Origin: Plasmopara viticola
Lineage: Eukaryota > Oomycota > Peronosporomycetes > Peronosporales > Peronosporaceae
Assembly: GCA_001695595.3 (NCBI GenBank)
Contig: MBPM02000006.1
Location: forward strand, 806,001-870,000
DNA length: 64,000 bases
Reading direction: 5' to 3'
The first letter of the stretch is position 1. The number at the start of each line of letters is the position of its first letter. Below are positions 1 to 9,939 of this stretch, one piece after another. The notes under the pieces are model-generated. The model was given only the letters and a program-made list of their open reading frames with translations. It ran no database searches and was not told the DNA's origin. The position numbers and the translations under genes were made by a program.

Positions 1-1442
1 CCTGACTTTTTGTACAGTTCCATGAGATCTTTGGAAATACTCATATCTTTGAACATACCCTCGAGCTTGGACGTAAATTGGTAGCCACATTCTGCCTTAA
101 GTTTTGAGATGACCAGCTTCTCCGCTTCGTCCGACGTGCCACGACTATTAAGTAAGCGCTTGGCAAGCAAAATCTTGTAAAATTCCTCAAACACATCTTT
201 ATCCTGCAGATACCGAAACAGAGCAATAATTTGCGTCACGCGAGTGTCCATTTCCTCTTCAAATCGATTTTTGGAGCGCAACAACTCGTCCAGATAATGT
301 GCCAGGTATCCCGCACAGATTGTATTTGTGTTCATAAATGCCTCAAAGCCCTGTTTTATGGACTTACGAAATTGCGAGTCATCAAAAAAACAATCTGACA
401 AAAAGTGCACAAATTTTTCACGCAAAGCCAAAAGCTTTTCCACAAATTGCGAAGCCTCTGACGCCGTCTCTGGATGTGATTGTGTCTTAACTAACTCGTC
501 ACCTTGAGTCTTAATGTACAGGAACACAGCTCCACTCATCTCCGGCAACGTGCTTTGTACACGTCGAAAGAGCGAGTACATTCTGCGCAATGCTTGCGAC
601 TTGTTGTCACGAAAGAGTGCGACGCACCCCGAATGCTCCATCTCCACCAATGCTTTCGCTTGATTCTTGATCAATTGCGTTTCAACAATAGCTTTTAATT
701 TATGCTCAGTCGAGGGGCTTAAATAATGGAGTACACGTGCTCCTTCCTCGTTCAGTCGTTGCTCGGCCTTCTCCAGATACTCTGGGCACGTGGCTACATC
801 CAGCATCGTTTGGGCCTCTGCTCGGTAAAAGTCGAGCGTCGTTTCGAGGAAATACTTTTCAAAATCGTTTTCATACACGGCGTGCGAGTGAACTCCCAGG
901 TCCACGAGCATACGGAGCACGCTTTTAATAAGATCTCGGTCAATGAGCTCGCCCTGTCGTTCGCGCTCGATACAGAGCAACAGGCGAGAACGCAGCCGAT
1001 CCCGTACATTACCATGACGCATAATAACGTCTCGAAAGATGTACAAACCATTGTCGTAGACTGGTAGCTTGCGCTTTTGAGTGACGTACGTGCGGTCCAT
1101 GTACATGAGGATGTCGCGCACCATCGTCATGACGATTTGATGGTCGGCCCACTGGTCATTAAGCGCCAGTAGCAACATGTTATCCGAGACAGCAGAGACC
1201 TGCTGTGCAACTTCGTGTAAGTGCTCCGTAATGACGCTCACCACGCCATTGTAGAGCAAGTCGCCGTGCTTGTGCAGTACCAAATTGTACGAGTTGCGGT
1301 AGAGCTCTTCAAAGGACAGAACGCTCGCATTGTGTAAGAAAATTTCGTAAATGGCCGTGCGCAGAGACGACCAGATTTCCTGCGCACGTGTCTGATCCAT
1401 CCCCATATTCTGGCGGTACGGCTTGATCACGAGCTTTTTCAT
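1..1442 (-). CDS. CUL3: Cullin-3-type ubiquitin ligase scaffold (N-terminal 480 residues, runs off the window)
   Basis: One uninterrupted frame runs from the ATG at 1442 down to base 1; the C-terminal part (end of the cullin domain and the neddylation region) lies outside the window. I checked frame continuity at three points (near 1319, 599 and 5). Family hallmarks visible: 'SFEELYRNSYNLVLHKHG' near residues 38-55, 'RDILMYMDRTYV' near residue 105, 'VEMEHSG' in the middle and 'TSKLEGMFKDMSIS' near the end. Cullin-3 is the elongated scaffold that joins a BTB-domain substrate adaptor (N-terminal helices) to RBX1/E2 (C-terminal domain) in CRL3 ubiquitin ligases. CUL3 fits better than CUL1 or CUL4 because of the start context and the SFEELYRN block; the subtype is inferred. 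No intron is seen in this part. Confidence 0.9.
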   Translation of the reverse strand, partial: MKKLVIKPYRQNMGMDQTRAQEIWSSLRTAIYEIFLHNASVLSFEELYRNSYNLVLHKHGDLLYNGVVSVITEHLHEVAQQVSAVSDNMLLLALNDQWADHQIVMTMVRDILMYMDRTYVTQKRKLPVYDNGLYIFRDVIMRHGNVRDRLRSRLLLCIERERQGELIDRDLIKSVLRMLVDLGVHSHAVYENDFEKYFLETTLDFYRAEAQTMLDVATCPEYLEKAEQRLNEEGARVLHYLSPSTEHKLKAIVETQLIKNQAKALVEMEHSGCVALFRDNKSQALRRMYSLFRRVQSTLPEMSGAVFLYIKTQGDELVKTQSHPETASEASQFVEKLLALREKFVHFLSDCFFDDSQFRKSIKQGFEAFMNTNTICAGYLAHYLDELLRSKNRFEEEMDTRVTQIIALFRYLQDKDVFEEFYKILLAKRLLNSRGTSDEAEKLVISKLKAECGYQFTSKLEGMFKDMSISKDLMELYKKS

Positions 1443-1718
1443 GGCGGAGGAAAACAAGACCCGACGGCTTCGATCTGACGGCCTTATTTATTTATAGTCT
1501 TAGTGCGAGTGATTATCTGGAAGATTAGCGGACAAAAATTACCGGTTCGACTTTGAGGTTGACTGGCACTATTTAAAATTTTATACTACGATACACTTCA
1601 CATTCTCTATGTAATGAGAAAACTATACTAAATTAATTGAAAAAGTCATATGGAATAGAAAAAATCTACCTTGAATTACAACTTTCCATGTTAATTAATT
1701 GCACAAATTCTGCCGTAC
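1443..1718. other. Upstream flank of the cullin gene
   Basis: AT-rich sequence between the cullin start codon and the tandem duplication. It should hold the cullin promoter and 5' UTR. I see no ORF or defined promoter element. Confidence 0.4.
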
Positions 1719-2148
1719 CATCGGTACGTTGTATATTTGTTACGCATTTGTCTGTTGCTGTTAGATGGCTACGAAAGTATGTCAATAGCTGTTCAAACGT
1801 CAAAAACTAAGTACGGCTCGTAATGACAACGCTGTCGTGGTTAAGTACTGTTATGCACGACTGCTACATGTCCCGGACAACTTTAACAGTTCTCTGTCCG
1901 GGGAAGTAGCAACACTACCTCTCACGCTTTAAAAAGTTTTCATCCTAGTGTTTGAGTTGGTTCTCTTCATAAAGGCCATGTCCACCATTTAACTTGTCAA
2001 TATTAAGCCAGAAGTCGCTACTCCAGTAAATTCACGAAGATCATCTCGTGAATAACTGTGCTACACCCAAGCACGATGATAGGCAAAGTATAAGAAGAGA
2101 ATCTGGTCGTCGGACGGGATCGTAATTTTTATATAATAAGCTTGGCTC

Positions 2149-2475
2149 AGCTTGAAAAAGGTTAATGTGACGCCCTCCTTCTAAGCGCGGGGGCTAAATG
2201 CTCGCGCGCTTTGGGCAGGTGCTCTCGGGCATCTGCAGGTCTCTAACGAGTCTCACCCTCGACGCGAAGGTCTCCAGCACCAGAGCGCCACCTGGGCTCT
2301 TACCAAGTCAGAGCTAAACAAAATAATGGAAGACCCTCACGACCTCGGTGCTGGCTGCACTGCCCGCCGAACGAGACTCGACGTATGCGGACACCATCTC
2401 TATGCCGTGGACTAGCCAGACTGAGCCTAGCACGTGCATAACTTGGCAACGCGATAACGTAATACAATACAAATA
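2149..2475 (+). mobile_element. LINE-derived short retroposon, copy 1 (left tandem unit)
   Basis: SINE-like element of about 325 bp. It starts with a degenerate 'ggaaaaggttggggtgacgc' head and ends 'gcaacgcgataacgtaatac' plus an ATACA-type tail. The 5' target repeat 'aagcttggctc' lies at 2138-2148; the matching 3' repeat is missing because the tandem junction cuts the tail. See the family description at 12467-13629. Confidence 0.85.
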
Positions 2476-2905
2476 CATCGGTACGTTGTATATTTGTTAC
2501 GCATTTGTCTGTTGCTGTTAGATGGCTACGAAAGTATGTCAATAGCTGTTCAAACGTCAAAAACTAAGTACGGCTCGTAATGACAACGCTGTCGTGGTTA
2601 AGTACTGTTATGCACGACTGCTACATGTCCCGGACAACTTTACCAGTTCTCTGTCCGGGGAAGTAGCAACACTACCTCTCACGCTTTAAAAAGTTTTCAT
2701 CCTAGTGTTTGAGTTGGTTCTCTTCATAAAGGCCATGTCCACCATTTAACTTGTCAATATTAAGCCAGAAGTCGCTACTCCAGTAAATTCACGGGGATCA
2801 TCTCGTGAATAACTGTGCTACACCCAAGCACGATGATAGGCAAAGTATAAGAAGAGAATCTGGTCGTCGGACGGGATCGTAATTTTTATATGATAAGCTT
2901 GGCTC

Positions 2906-3228
2906 AGCTTGAAAAAGGTTAATGTGACGCCCTCCTTCTAAGCGCGGGGGCTAAATGCTCGCGCGCTTCGGGCAGGTGCTCTCGGGCATCTGCAGGTCTC
3001 TAACGAGTCTCACCCTCGACGCGACGGTCTCCAGCACCGGGCGCCACCTGAGCTTTTACCAAGTCAGAGCTAAACGAAATAATGGAAGACCCTCACGACC
3101 TCGGTGCTGGCTGCACTGCCCGCCGAACGAGACCCGACGTACGCGGACACCACTCTATGCCGTGGACTAGCCAGACTGAGCCTAGCACGTGCATAACTTG
3201 GCAACGCGATAACGTAATACATTACATT
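2906..3228 (+). mobile_element. LINE-derived short retroposon, copy 2 (right tandem unit)
   Basis: Same family as the copy at 2149. It is flanked by a perfect 11-bp target-site duplication 'aagcttggctc' at 2895-2905 and 3229-3239, which fixes its ends and shows retrotransposition. The tail is 'tacattacatt'. Confidence 0.9.
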
Positions 3229-3239
3229 AAGCTTGGCTC

Positions 3240-3943
3240 CAAGAAATGCAACGATTAAAGCCAGTCTTATGTATTTGAATTGTTAAAGAGGCCATAAATT
3301 GTCGGGTTTATTTACCGGTAAGAACATTCGATGACCCATGTTTTTCAAAAGACATAAAGTGTCTCCTGAAAGCACATACATTCTAATTAATCAAAGCAGC
3401 GTCCGTTGCTATGGCTGTAGAAGGCAAGAGCAAAAGTTTCATTCCAGACTTAAAGCGAGCCGACCAGATGGATTGATTTTCTTGTCTGAGGGACCGGAAT
3501 GGCCAATGGCAATAATCGCGCTTTCAGAACCAGAAAATCGGTGGAATGGGAAGCCTTACCGAAAAATATCTAAGCATATATAATTGGTATGCTGTCGATT
3601 CCACACCATAGTTGTTAAGCCAACTGAAACCTCGTAGTTCTTATAAATTTTACCATCTTTTAGAGGTACTGGTGGTTTCAAGCTCAAGCGGATAAGCAAC
3701 AATTGTTATTACGAGGGAGTTCCTAGTAATGCATATTCAATCAAGAAAAGTGCTCCTTTGCTATATAAGAATCTCCTTTGCTTTATAAAAATAGTAGTAC
3801 TTTTACCCACATCGATTTGGAGGCCCAAAAGTAATAAAATATAGACTGAATATAAACTTCCGCCATTATATTTTAGCGCTAACTTGACAATATTACAATG
3901 CATTGACAGAAAAAGGGGTACATGATTTGAATGCTTGACATTT
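3240..3943. other. Intergenic, no supported gene
   Basis: AT-rich stretch between the tandem duplication and the small minus-strand gene. An 81-codon plus-strand frame (3338-3583) and a 97-codon minus-strand frame (3709-4002) exist, but neither shows recognisable motifs. Confidence 0.4.
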
Positions 3944-4435
3944 TCAACTTGAAGATGCACCCACACGGCACCATTCGATGCCAAAAAAGGCGGAAACATC
4001 AAAGTTGGGGTCGTCTACGTTTACGTCGCCCAGTCGCCCCATGACTCGTCGGTACTTGAGCACCTTACGAGCTAATTGCGCATTTGCAGATTTTGCCTCA
4101 GGATCCTTTTGAACGACGTCAAGCAGACGTTGCACGTTACCACAAACTCGAGCCTTGGCATCCTCGTCCTCGTAGATAAGCCGGACGCGCGTCGGCGAGG
4201 TAATAGTCAAAGCCGATCTATTAGTATGAGGACGTTGAGGGAAGTCACAGTCGTCGTCACAATCACTAGTGGTTGGGACGCCATTCCAAGACATTCGCCG
4301 GCGCTGGAGATCTTCCCGCGAACAAGTCACACTGAGGTTGCGATGGACCTTGCTCGGGGATTTGCAAGCGCTCGTCCAGCGGTAGGTCACCGGTTGAATG
4401 GCCGTCACCTCGACGTGAGCTGGGTTTAGTGGCAT
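3944..4435 (-). CDS. Unknown 163-residue protein
   Basis: Minus-strand frame starting at the ATG at 4435. The frame stays open upstream to 4570, but the extension looks like a shadow, and the 'MPLNPAHVEV' start fits the change in composition. The N-terminal half is basic and rich in Ser, Thr and Arg. An acidic patch 'DCDDDCD' follows near residue 65, then a likely helical block with 'EDEDAKARVCGNVQRLLDVV' and 'LARKVLKYRRVMGRLGDV' near residues 100-145. That block loosely resembles the helical PUB-type fold, but I would not assign it. Neighbours give no functional hint. An intron near either end cannot be excluded. Confidence 0.5.
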   Translation of the reverse strand: MPLNPAHVEVTAIQPVTYRWTSACKSPSKVHRNLSVTCSREDLQRRRMSWNGVPTTSDCDDDCDFPQRPHTNRSALTITSPTRVRLIYEDEDAKARVCGNVQRLLDVVQKDPEAKSANAQLARKVLKYRRVMGRLGDVNVDDPNFDVSAFFGIEWCRVGASSS

Positions 4436-4570
4436 TATGTTTACGAAAAGCTGCTTTAAGTTATTGTTGGCAAAAGGCCGAGTGAATTTAAAGCACTGGA
4501 ACTTATGTGGCCATGCAAAAGTGAGAAGTGATCTCACGAGCGCGACGGATCCCGCAAAGAAGCATGACAA

Positions 4571-6130
4571 AACGACGCACGTTACTTGATAAAATTATAG
4601 CAGCATAATCGTTAAACGTGGAGATGGCTAGGTTACAAAAACTTCAACCGTTGCAAATGGTAAGGACGAGTCGCGACGGAAATGGACGATTTGCATGCTT
4701 AAGCTATCCTATAAAACCATTCTTAGCTCTGGGCGTAGTGTGAAGACGAGCCGAGTAGCAATTTTCACAGTATGAGACAACGGAGAGTAGCGTTTATGTC
4801 GTGCGAAGAAGCTTTCGGTTACTTATTTTTTTTACTCTTGATGGTCTCAGCAAGATGGTGTAGTATAGCCATTGTAGGCAAGCGGTGGGTAACAGGGGTG
4901 GGATATCAATCGTAGCGACCGCTATCGCAAAGTAGCTTGGTGATTGTAGATTTCATATATGTTTATTTCAGCACAGAATATAGCATTTTTTACACTTCGA
5001 GGTATCAACTAGGTCGCGTCTGAAACGACGCAAAAAGTCCTTATTGGTGACACCAATTGCGTCCAGAATTTTTTTTTTATGCCTGAAAGAACGTTTAAGA
5101 TATTTTGTGGCGACGTTTGAGCTACCCATTAAAGGGTGCTGGCCTGCGATGTGGTGGGGTGAGCTTCTCTCCATTTTCTTGCTGCATGCGACGGCCCTGC
5201 TAGACGCTTGCCCAACAGAGTGCCATTGCATTGGTCAAACTCGCATATCGGTCTACTGCGATTTTCGAGGACTTACGGTAGATTTTCATCGCCTTATCCA
5301 ATTCGCTGATCAAGAGCCTAAACTGTTTAGCTACAGGAAGTGCCGATTAACATTCCACTAGCCACGACGTACTTGTACGATAATTAATTTGCGCTTAGCG
5401 CATCGCCTTATGCGTCGCATGCAGCTAAACTCTAAGTTGGCTCGACAGGGATTTCTCGGGGAATAAATTCGCAAAAGTGGTACCCGAAATGTTTCTTGGC
5501 TACACGATTGACAGCGAGGGTGTGTTCACCAAGCAGACTGCCCTTTTAACGCAACTCAAAGTGATGTGAGCTAGAGCACTGAACTGTCAACATTTTTTTG
5601 CTGACCGAAGGCTTTGTACACATCAGACGCCTTGATTTAAATCCGGTAGACGTTGTAAGCGAACACGCCTTCAAAACAACTCCTTCTTTGGAACTCATGT
5701 ATGTATACTATTCGCTAAACATATCTCTTAGTTGACCATGGTCTTGTATTTATTTACCTACTTAAGCTATTTACCACTCGATATAAAAATTCAACACCAA
5801 GCTTTTGTCAAGATGAAGACGGACAGGATGACATTTGACGGCTACGAGCGTGTTGTAATTCACCCGTTGGAAGATCCTCACTTTGTCGCGTTTTCACGAG
5901 CTGTTTCCTAGAAACCAAAGGAGTTTCTGAATCTTACTCGATTTACCTTTTCATAATTTCATGTAATTTGACCTCCATTTTACCCAAAATTTAAAATATC
6001 GCCACCACCCTTAATACCAAATTACTGCCTTCTGGTGATGAAATCCCGCCGGCTGAACCCCATCCCCTCCTGACTCAATTATTACAAATTCGTTGACTGC
6101 CTTTCATCCAGCAGTCTGGCATGTTCCAAT
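4571..6130. other. Intergenic stretch with possible coding remnants
   Basis: No confident gene. A 42-codon open stretch near 5443-5573 (+), containing 'MFLGYTIDSEGVF', reads like protein but has no start, no clear splice sites and no recognised family. The frames at 4968-5361 on both strands show no motifs. The rest is AT-rich and non-coding in appearance. Confidence 0.35.
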
Positions 6131-6883
6131 TCAAACCCATTCGCTTCTGGGCATGTTCGTGCAGCCTCGCTTGCCACCAAAAAGAAGCGGCTTCGAAGAC
6201 GGTTCGTTCTCTGGTTGTCGTTCAGGATGCAGCGCAAAGTCCAGTGCGTTAATTGCTTCAGCGTATAGTTGGGTGGCCTGACTCATGCGCTGATTCACCT
6301 CCTCCGAGTACTCGTGTCTCTGCGTTTCACGGGCTAAAATCTCATCCTCTCGTTCTTGCTTCTCTTCGGCAGCACTACGGCGTTGGGAGCAAGTGCTGGA
6401 TCTCCTCGATGATGCCGGATTGGTGTTCAGGCTTCTACGCAGAGCGTCCTCTGGGTCTTCGATTACAAGCAGTCCTTCCTCATCTTCAGATAGTAACTTG
6501 TCCTCAATATCGTCTTCTTCGCTCACTTCTGCTATTTCACCGTCCATGCGTTTCTGTGCCCGTAAAAGTGCCTCAGCCGACTGCCGCTTCATCTCTTGTA
6601 GCTGCTGTCGCAAGAAACTTTTCTGACGCATGGGTTTGGGGCGACCGAGCTCCTCCCGCCGCGCAGCATTAGCCTGTTGCTGATTGGTAACGGCACTGAG
6701 CTTGCCTACCGGTCGACGCCGGAGATTCTGCGCCGTTTCCTCATCGTGTTCGCGCAGCATCTTGGTTTTGTTCGTAAATAAGCTCACAAACCACGAGCCG
6801 ATACTGCTGTTGGCCTGCTGTTTCTGGCGCCCCGCACGCTTCTTGCATGAAGCGGGGGCATCGGTGGGTACGGAGCTGCTCAT
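6131..6883 (-). CDS. Unknown charged, probably coiled-coil protein (250 aa)
   Basis: Single-exon frame from the ATG at 6883 to the stop at 6131. The N-terminal 30 residues are basic and Ser/Ala-rich. Residues about 75-115 are Gln/Arg/Lys-rich and helical ('LRQQLQEMKRQSAEALLRAQ'). An acidic block follows ('EVSEEDDIEDKLLSEDEEG', about 119-137), then a Ser-rich stretch and a second helix with many Glu and Arg ('EEKQEREDEILARETQRHEY'). No transmembrane segment, signal peptide or enzyme motif is visible. The codon pattern and length make it much likelier real than the overlapping plus-strand frames. Function unknown; the helices suggest a scaffold or binding protein (inference). Confidence 0.7.
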   Translation of the reverse strand: MSSSVPTDAPASCKKRAGRQKQQANSSIGSWFVSLFTNKTKMLREHDEETAQNLRRRPVGKLSAVTNQQQANAARREELGRPKPMRQKSFLRQQLQEMKRQSAEALLRAQKRMDGEIAEVSEEDDIEDKLLSEDEEGLLVIEDPEDALRRSLNTNPASSRRSSTCSQRRSAAEEKQEREDEILARETQRHEYSEEVNQRMSQATQLYAEAINALDFALHPERQPENEPSSKPLLFGGKRGCTNMPRSEWV

Positions 6884-7812
6884 TTAATAGCGCAGCCTTC
6901 CCAAAGAAACAATTTTTTCTATTAGGGGCAATGGCACTTTGCCTTCTGAGTGCAAGCCGGACGTCAGAAGTTGTAAAGCTTTCGACAAATTTTTACATTA
7001 AGAAAGTACTATAAAATACAGGTAGCTGTTGTATAGCTTGACTTCTCTCTGTATGTCTAAGCAACCTAATATATTATACTAAACAGGTATTTAAAATGGT
7101 GTAGGCCCACGGTACAGAAAGAAAATACATTTTCTGGCGTAGGCGAACGCCAAAGAAAATACAAGGTATTGATATTTTCGGGCAAGTTCGTGTCGGACTC
7201 GATACACTTTCTTTAATGAAGAAAGCATCAAACAGCTGGCTACCAAACGGTCATGAACAGTCTCTCATTGCATGCTGCAAAGAGCTTCACCGCGAGAATA
7301 GAAGGCAGCCGAGCGATGTCAGACCGCAACTGCGGATGTGCAGAACATGCGTGCAAGTATCCACGGGGACGGAGGACATGTTTACGGGGCTATAGAAAAT
7401 AGCCGATTGTGGGAAGGGGTGCACCACGCCGTTATGTTGTCGATCGCTTTTGAAAGCACAGCCGCTCCATCCATCGTAAACATCATGTACAATGACATCG
7501 ATGGCATGTCTTACAGAAATGAAGGCGGTGTGTGTAAGAATGCGTGGACAGCGTCTAAGCTCTTGAAGAGAAAAGTGAATGTTCAGATAAAATTGCCCCA
7601 GTAGTCACGTTGCGAGATGGCTACACTTGGTGTCATGTCGAGCAAACCCTCTGACTTGAATTATTAATTATTACTTTAAGTGGTTTTATGCCTATATGAC
7701 TGCTGTGTGCATTCTGTAGTTGGTGTTGAGGTATAGTGCCAAAAGAAGTTTAAACTTATACTGCTGCCGCAACTCAATCATTTTAATTTTTATTATAAGT
7801 CGTAGATTAACG
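6884..7812. other. Intergenic region
   Basis: Between two minus-strand genes. An 88-codon plus-strand frame (7338-7604) and a 79-codon minus-strand frame (7692-7931) show no motifs and are probably chance. It should hold the upstream region of the 6131-6883 gene and the 3' end of the methyltransferase gene. Confidence 0.4.
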
Positions 7813-8649
7813 CTAAATGTCTTCACACAACACATTCCGACGAATCTCAAACAGTCCAAAGTCGCAACTCCAGTAGGTTGGCGGTAGCTTACAGTCTGGG
7901 ATCCTGTAGTACTCAAAACCAATCTGCTCAAGTTGCTGGAAGAACGTGTGGCGTGTATCTGTGCGATTTAGACCTAGAAGAATCAATGTGCGTGACGTTG
8001 CCAAATGGTTCATCGTATGGAGCAAAGGATCGTACAATTCTTGCAAGTACGCCACGTCGGTGCCTAAAATAACATTGACCTGTGGTGCGGCATCAATATC
8101 AACGCTTTTGCCGCAACTCGTCCCGGCAATCGACTCTAGCAGAGCAATCTCTTGCTCTAACGAGCCCCAACTCAACTCCGAAACGTGCACTTGCACACCA
8201 GTGCGTACAACCGGAGCATTTCTCTCCACATTGCGGTGCAATCCACGTAAATGTGTAGAAAGGTCCGTCAAATAGACATGTGCAGGTTTAAAACAGGCGG
8301 CGACCATGAGCCCAACGTAACCTGTGCCGCTGCCTACCTCGACAACATGCGCGCCATCAAAGATCGAACGGTAGTGCTCGCGATGCAGCTGTAAGTACGC
8401 AGCAAGAAGCTCACCACTGGTCCAAATTGAGCCACCAATGCCCGGCTTCCAGTCGCACTCGAACTCTAGCAACGTCTCACCCTGTGCGTCATCGTCGACT
8501 TGCACTCGCAACTGAACGATTGTAAGTGCGTCCTCATCCCGTTTTTTTTTCTTCTCCAGCTTCATCTGAGGTGCAACACCTCTAGTCTTTCCACTAATTA
8601 CTGCAGTAGCGCTCATCGGTTGCTCCTGCGCAGCCTCATTAGCAGTCAT
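7813..8649 (-). CDS. Lysine-methyltransferase-like protein (Methyltransf_16 / METTL21-FAM86 type)
   Basis: A 278-residue single-exon protein, ATG at 8649. Class I SAM-dependent methyltransferase signatures appear in the expected order. There is a 'GGSIWTSGELLAAYL' entry motif (about residue 73), motif I 'VVEVGSGTGYVGLM' (about 103-116), the acidic end of the second strand in 'VYLTDLS', and a post-I 'VILGTDVAYLQELYDPLL' (about 194-211), the place where this family has its D-x-x-Y active-site signature. Members add methyl groups to lysines of translation factors, chaperones and other proteins; the substrate here cannot be read. The first about 45 residues are a lysine-rich non-catalytic extension. 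Length is normal for the family. Confidence 0.85.
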   Translation of the reverse strand: MTANEAAQEQPMSATAVISGKTRGVAPQMKLEKKKKRDEDALTIVQLRVQVDDDAQGETLLEFECDWKPGIGGSIWTSGELLAAYLQLHREHYRSIFDGAHVVEVGSGTGYVGLMVAACFKPAHVYLTDLSTHLRGLHRNVERNAPVVRTGVQVHVSELSWGSLEQEIALLESIAGTSCGKSVDIDAAPQVNVILGTDVAYLQELYDPLLHTMNHLATSRTLILLGLNRTDTRHTFFQQLEQIGFEYYRIPDCKLPPTYWSCDFGLFEIRRNVLCEDI

Positions 8650-8805
8650 AGATGGTGCCCGCCAACTCCGAATGGGTGTAACAAAATTAAGTAGGTACTG
8701 TAGCCATTCTTGACTGGTCTCCCGACCGTTACATCCTTGTATTAAAAAGGAACCGGTAGTGATTCATGTAGCCATGTTTTAATAAGCTAAAAATCTGCGA
8801 AGGGT

Positions 8806-9939
8806 ATGCTTGGCAAAGTTGAGGACACGGATGTTACGCTCTCGCTGAGAACTCGAGCCACCAATTCAAGTATAGAAAGCAATTCTCCAGTCTCCTTGTC
8901 TCCAGCTCCATCAAGATCCATGAGTAACTTGGTTCAGTTAGAGGAGACGCACCTACTTGATTATCAAAAGGAACTCACAATGCTACAGAGACTGGATATT
9001 AAGTGTACTCAGCTTCAGCAGGAGGGAAGATACACGGAGGCTCTTGAATGTATGGAAAAGGGACTCGTGTTAAGGCAGCATTTTTTCGGTGCAGAGAGCG
9101 ACGAAGTGTGGACCTCGTGTCGGACAGTAGGCGACATGTGTAATCTCTTAGCTATGACGTATTTACAGCAGGGAAATTTCCGGGTAGTACTCGAGTTGTT
9201 AAAAAAAGCCGAGATTCTGACCGAGCGATATCCTGCAGGACGAGCAGTTACGCTGAACAATTTAGCGTGTTATTACCGTCGGCGAGGCAAGTTACACAAG
9301 GCTCTCACTTATCTAACCGAAGCACTTAAAATTGAGGCACGCTTAGACAATCTGCCAAACAAGGCAGATACACATCTTAATATGTGTGCGGTACTCTCGC
9401 AACTTGGCAACCATCCGAGTGCTCTCGATCACGCACAGTCAGCACTAATTTATCTGCACGAGGAGCTTCAATTGGGACGTGCGGGACTTCTTGAATCAGA
9501 TCAAACTAACACGATAATAGACGGAAACGTTGGTAAAAAGATCATTCCGACTATTCGAACAGACCGAGTGGCAGTCTTGGGTATTGCGTACCATAACGTG
9601 GGTGTTGAGCAAGAGTTTCTAAAATGCTGGGATCTTAGTTTGCAGTCGTACAAGAAGGGTAAGGAGATTACGGCCATGTATCTTGGTGAGTCACACGGAA
9701 TCGTGAATACGTTACAGAATTCAATACTGAGTGCAAAGCGTCACATAGCAAATACGATCCGTACAACAAAGACACGTGGAGATGGCTTCTCGCTGCCTGG
9801 TTTGAACAATTCTCGGGGCGGAAAAAAAGATACTGGGATCAAATCGCTGGTCACCAAAAAAACGAAGGTGAAAACTGAGTCGCTGCTGAAACTTCCGCTG
9901 GCTCATAGCAACAATAGCAGCAGTAGAAATTGCTTGTAA
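8806..9939 (+). CDS. Tetratricopeptide-repeat protein
   Basis: A 377-residue single-exon protein starting at the ATG at 8806. After a Ser-rich N-terminus (1-45) come at least four TPR-like helix pairs between about residues 65 and 220. They include 'EGRYTEALECMEKGL', 'GNFRVVLELLKKAE', 'GKLHKALTYLTEALKI' and 'GNHPSALDHAQSAL'. A further unit lies near 265-295 ('WDLSLQSYKKGKEIT'). The spacing resembles the kinesin-light-chain / nephrocystin-like TPR group found in many oomycete proteins. The C-terminal about 70 residues are basic and low in complexity ('KKTKVKTESLL'). Probable protein-interaction scaffold; no catalytic domain. It lies divergently 156 bp from the methyltransferase gene, so the two may share a promoter region. 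Confidence 0.8.
   Translation: MLGKVEDTDVTLSLRTRATNSSIESNSPVSLSPAPSRSMSNLVQLEETHLLDYQKELTMLQRLDIKCTQLQQEGRYTEALECMEKGLVLRQHFFGAESDEVWTSCRTVGDMCNLLAMTYLQQGNFRVVLELLKKAEILTERYPAGRAVTLNNLACYYRRRGKLHKALTYLTEALKIEARLDNLPNKADTHLNMCAVLSQLGNHPSALDHAQSALIYLHEELQLGRAGLLESDQTNTIIDGNVGKKIIPTIRTDRVAVLGIAYHNVGVEQEFLKCWDLSLQSYKKGKEITAMYLGESHGIVNTLQNSILSAKRHIANTIRTTKTRGDGFSLPGLNNSRGGKKDTGIKSLVTKKTKVKTESLLKLPLAHSNNSSSRNCL

Larger units (their letters stand above)
1719..3232. repeat. 757-bp tandem direct duplication
   Basis: Two head-to-tail copies, 1719-2475 and 2476-3232, begin with the same 'catcggtacgttgtat'. They stay aligned at a constant 757-bp offset with only scattered substitutions (for example 'ttaacagttc' versus 'ttaccagttc'). 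Each unit has about 430 bp of non-coding sequence followed by one short retroposon. The unit junction lies in the retroposon's ATACA-type tail, so the first retroposon lacks its own 3' target repeat and the second has it. Confidence 0.9.

Noticed and set aside
1719..3232. Satellite array
   Set aside because: Only two units are present, with a retroposon in each; this is a segmental tandem duplication.
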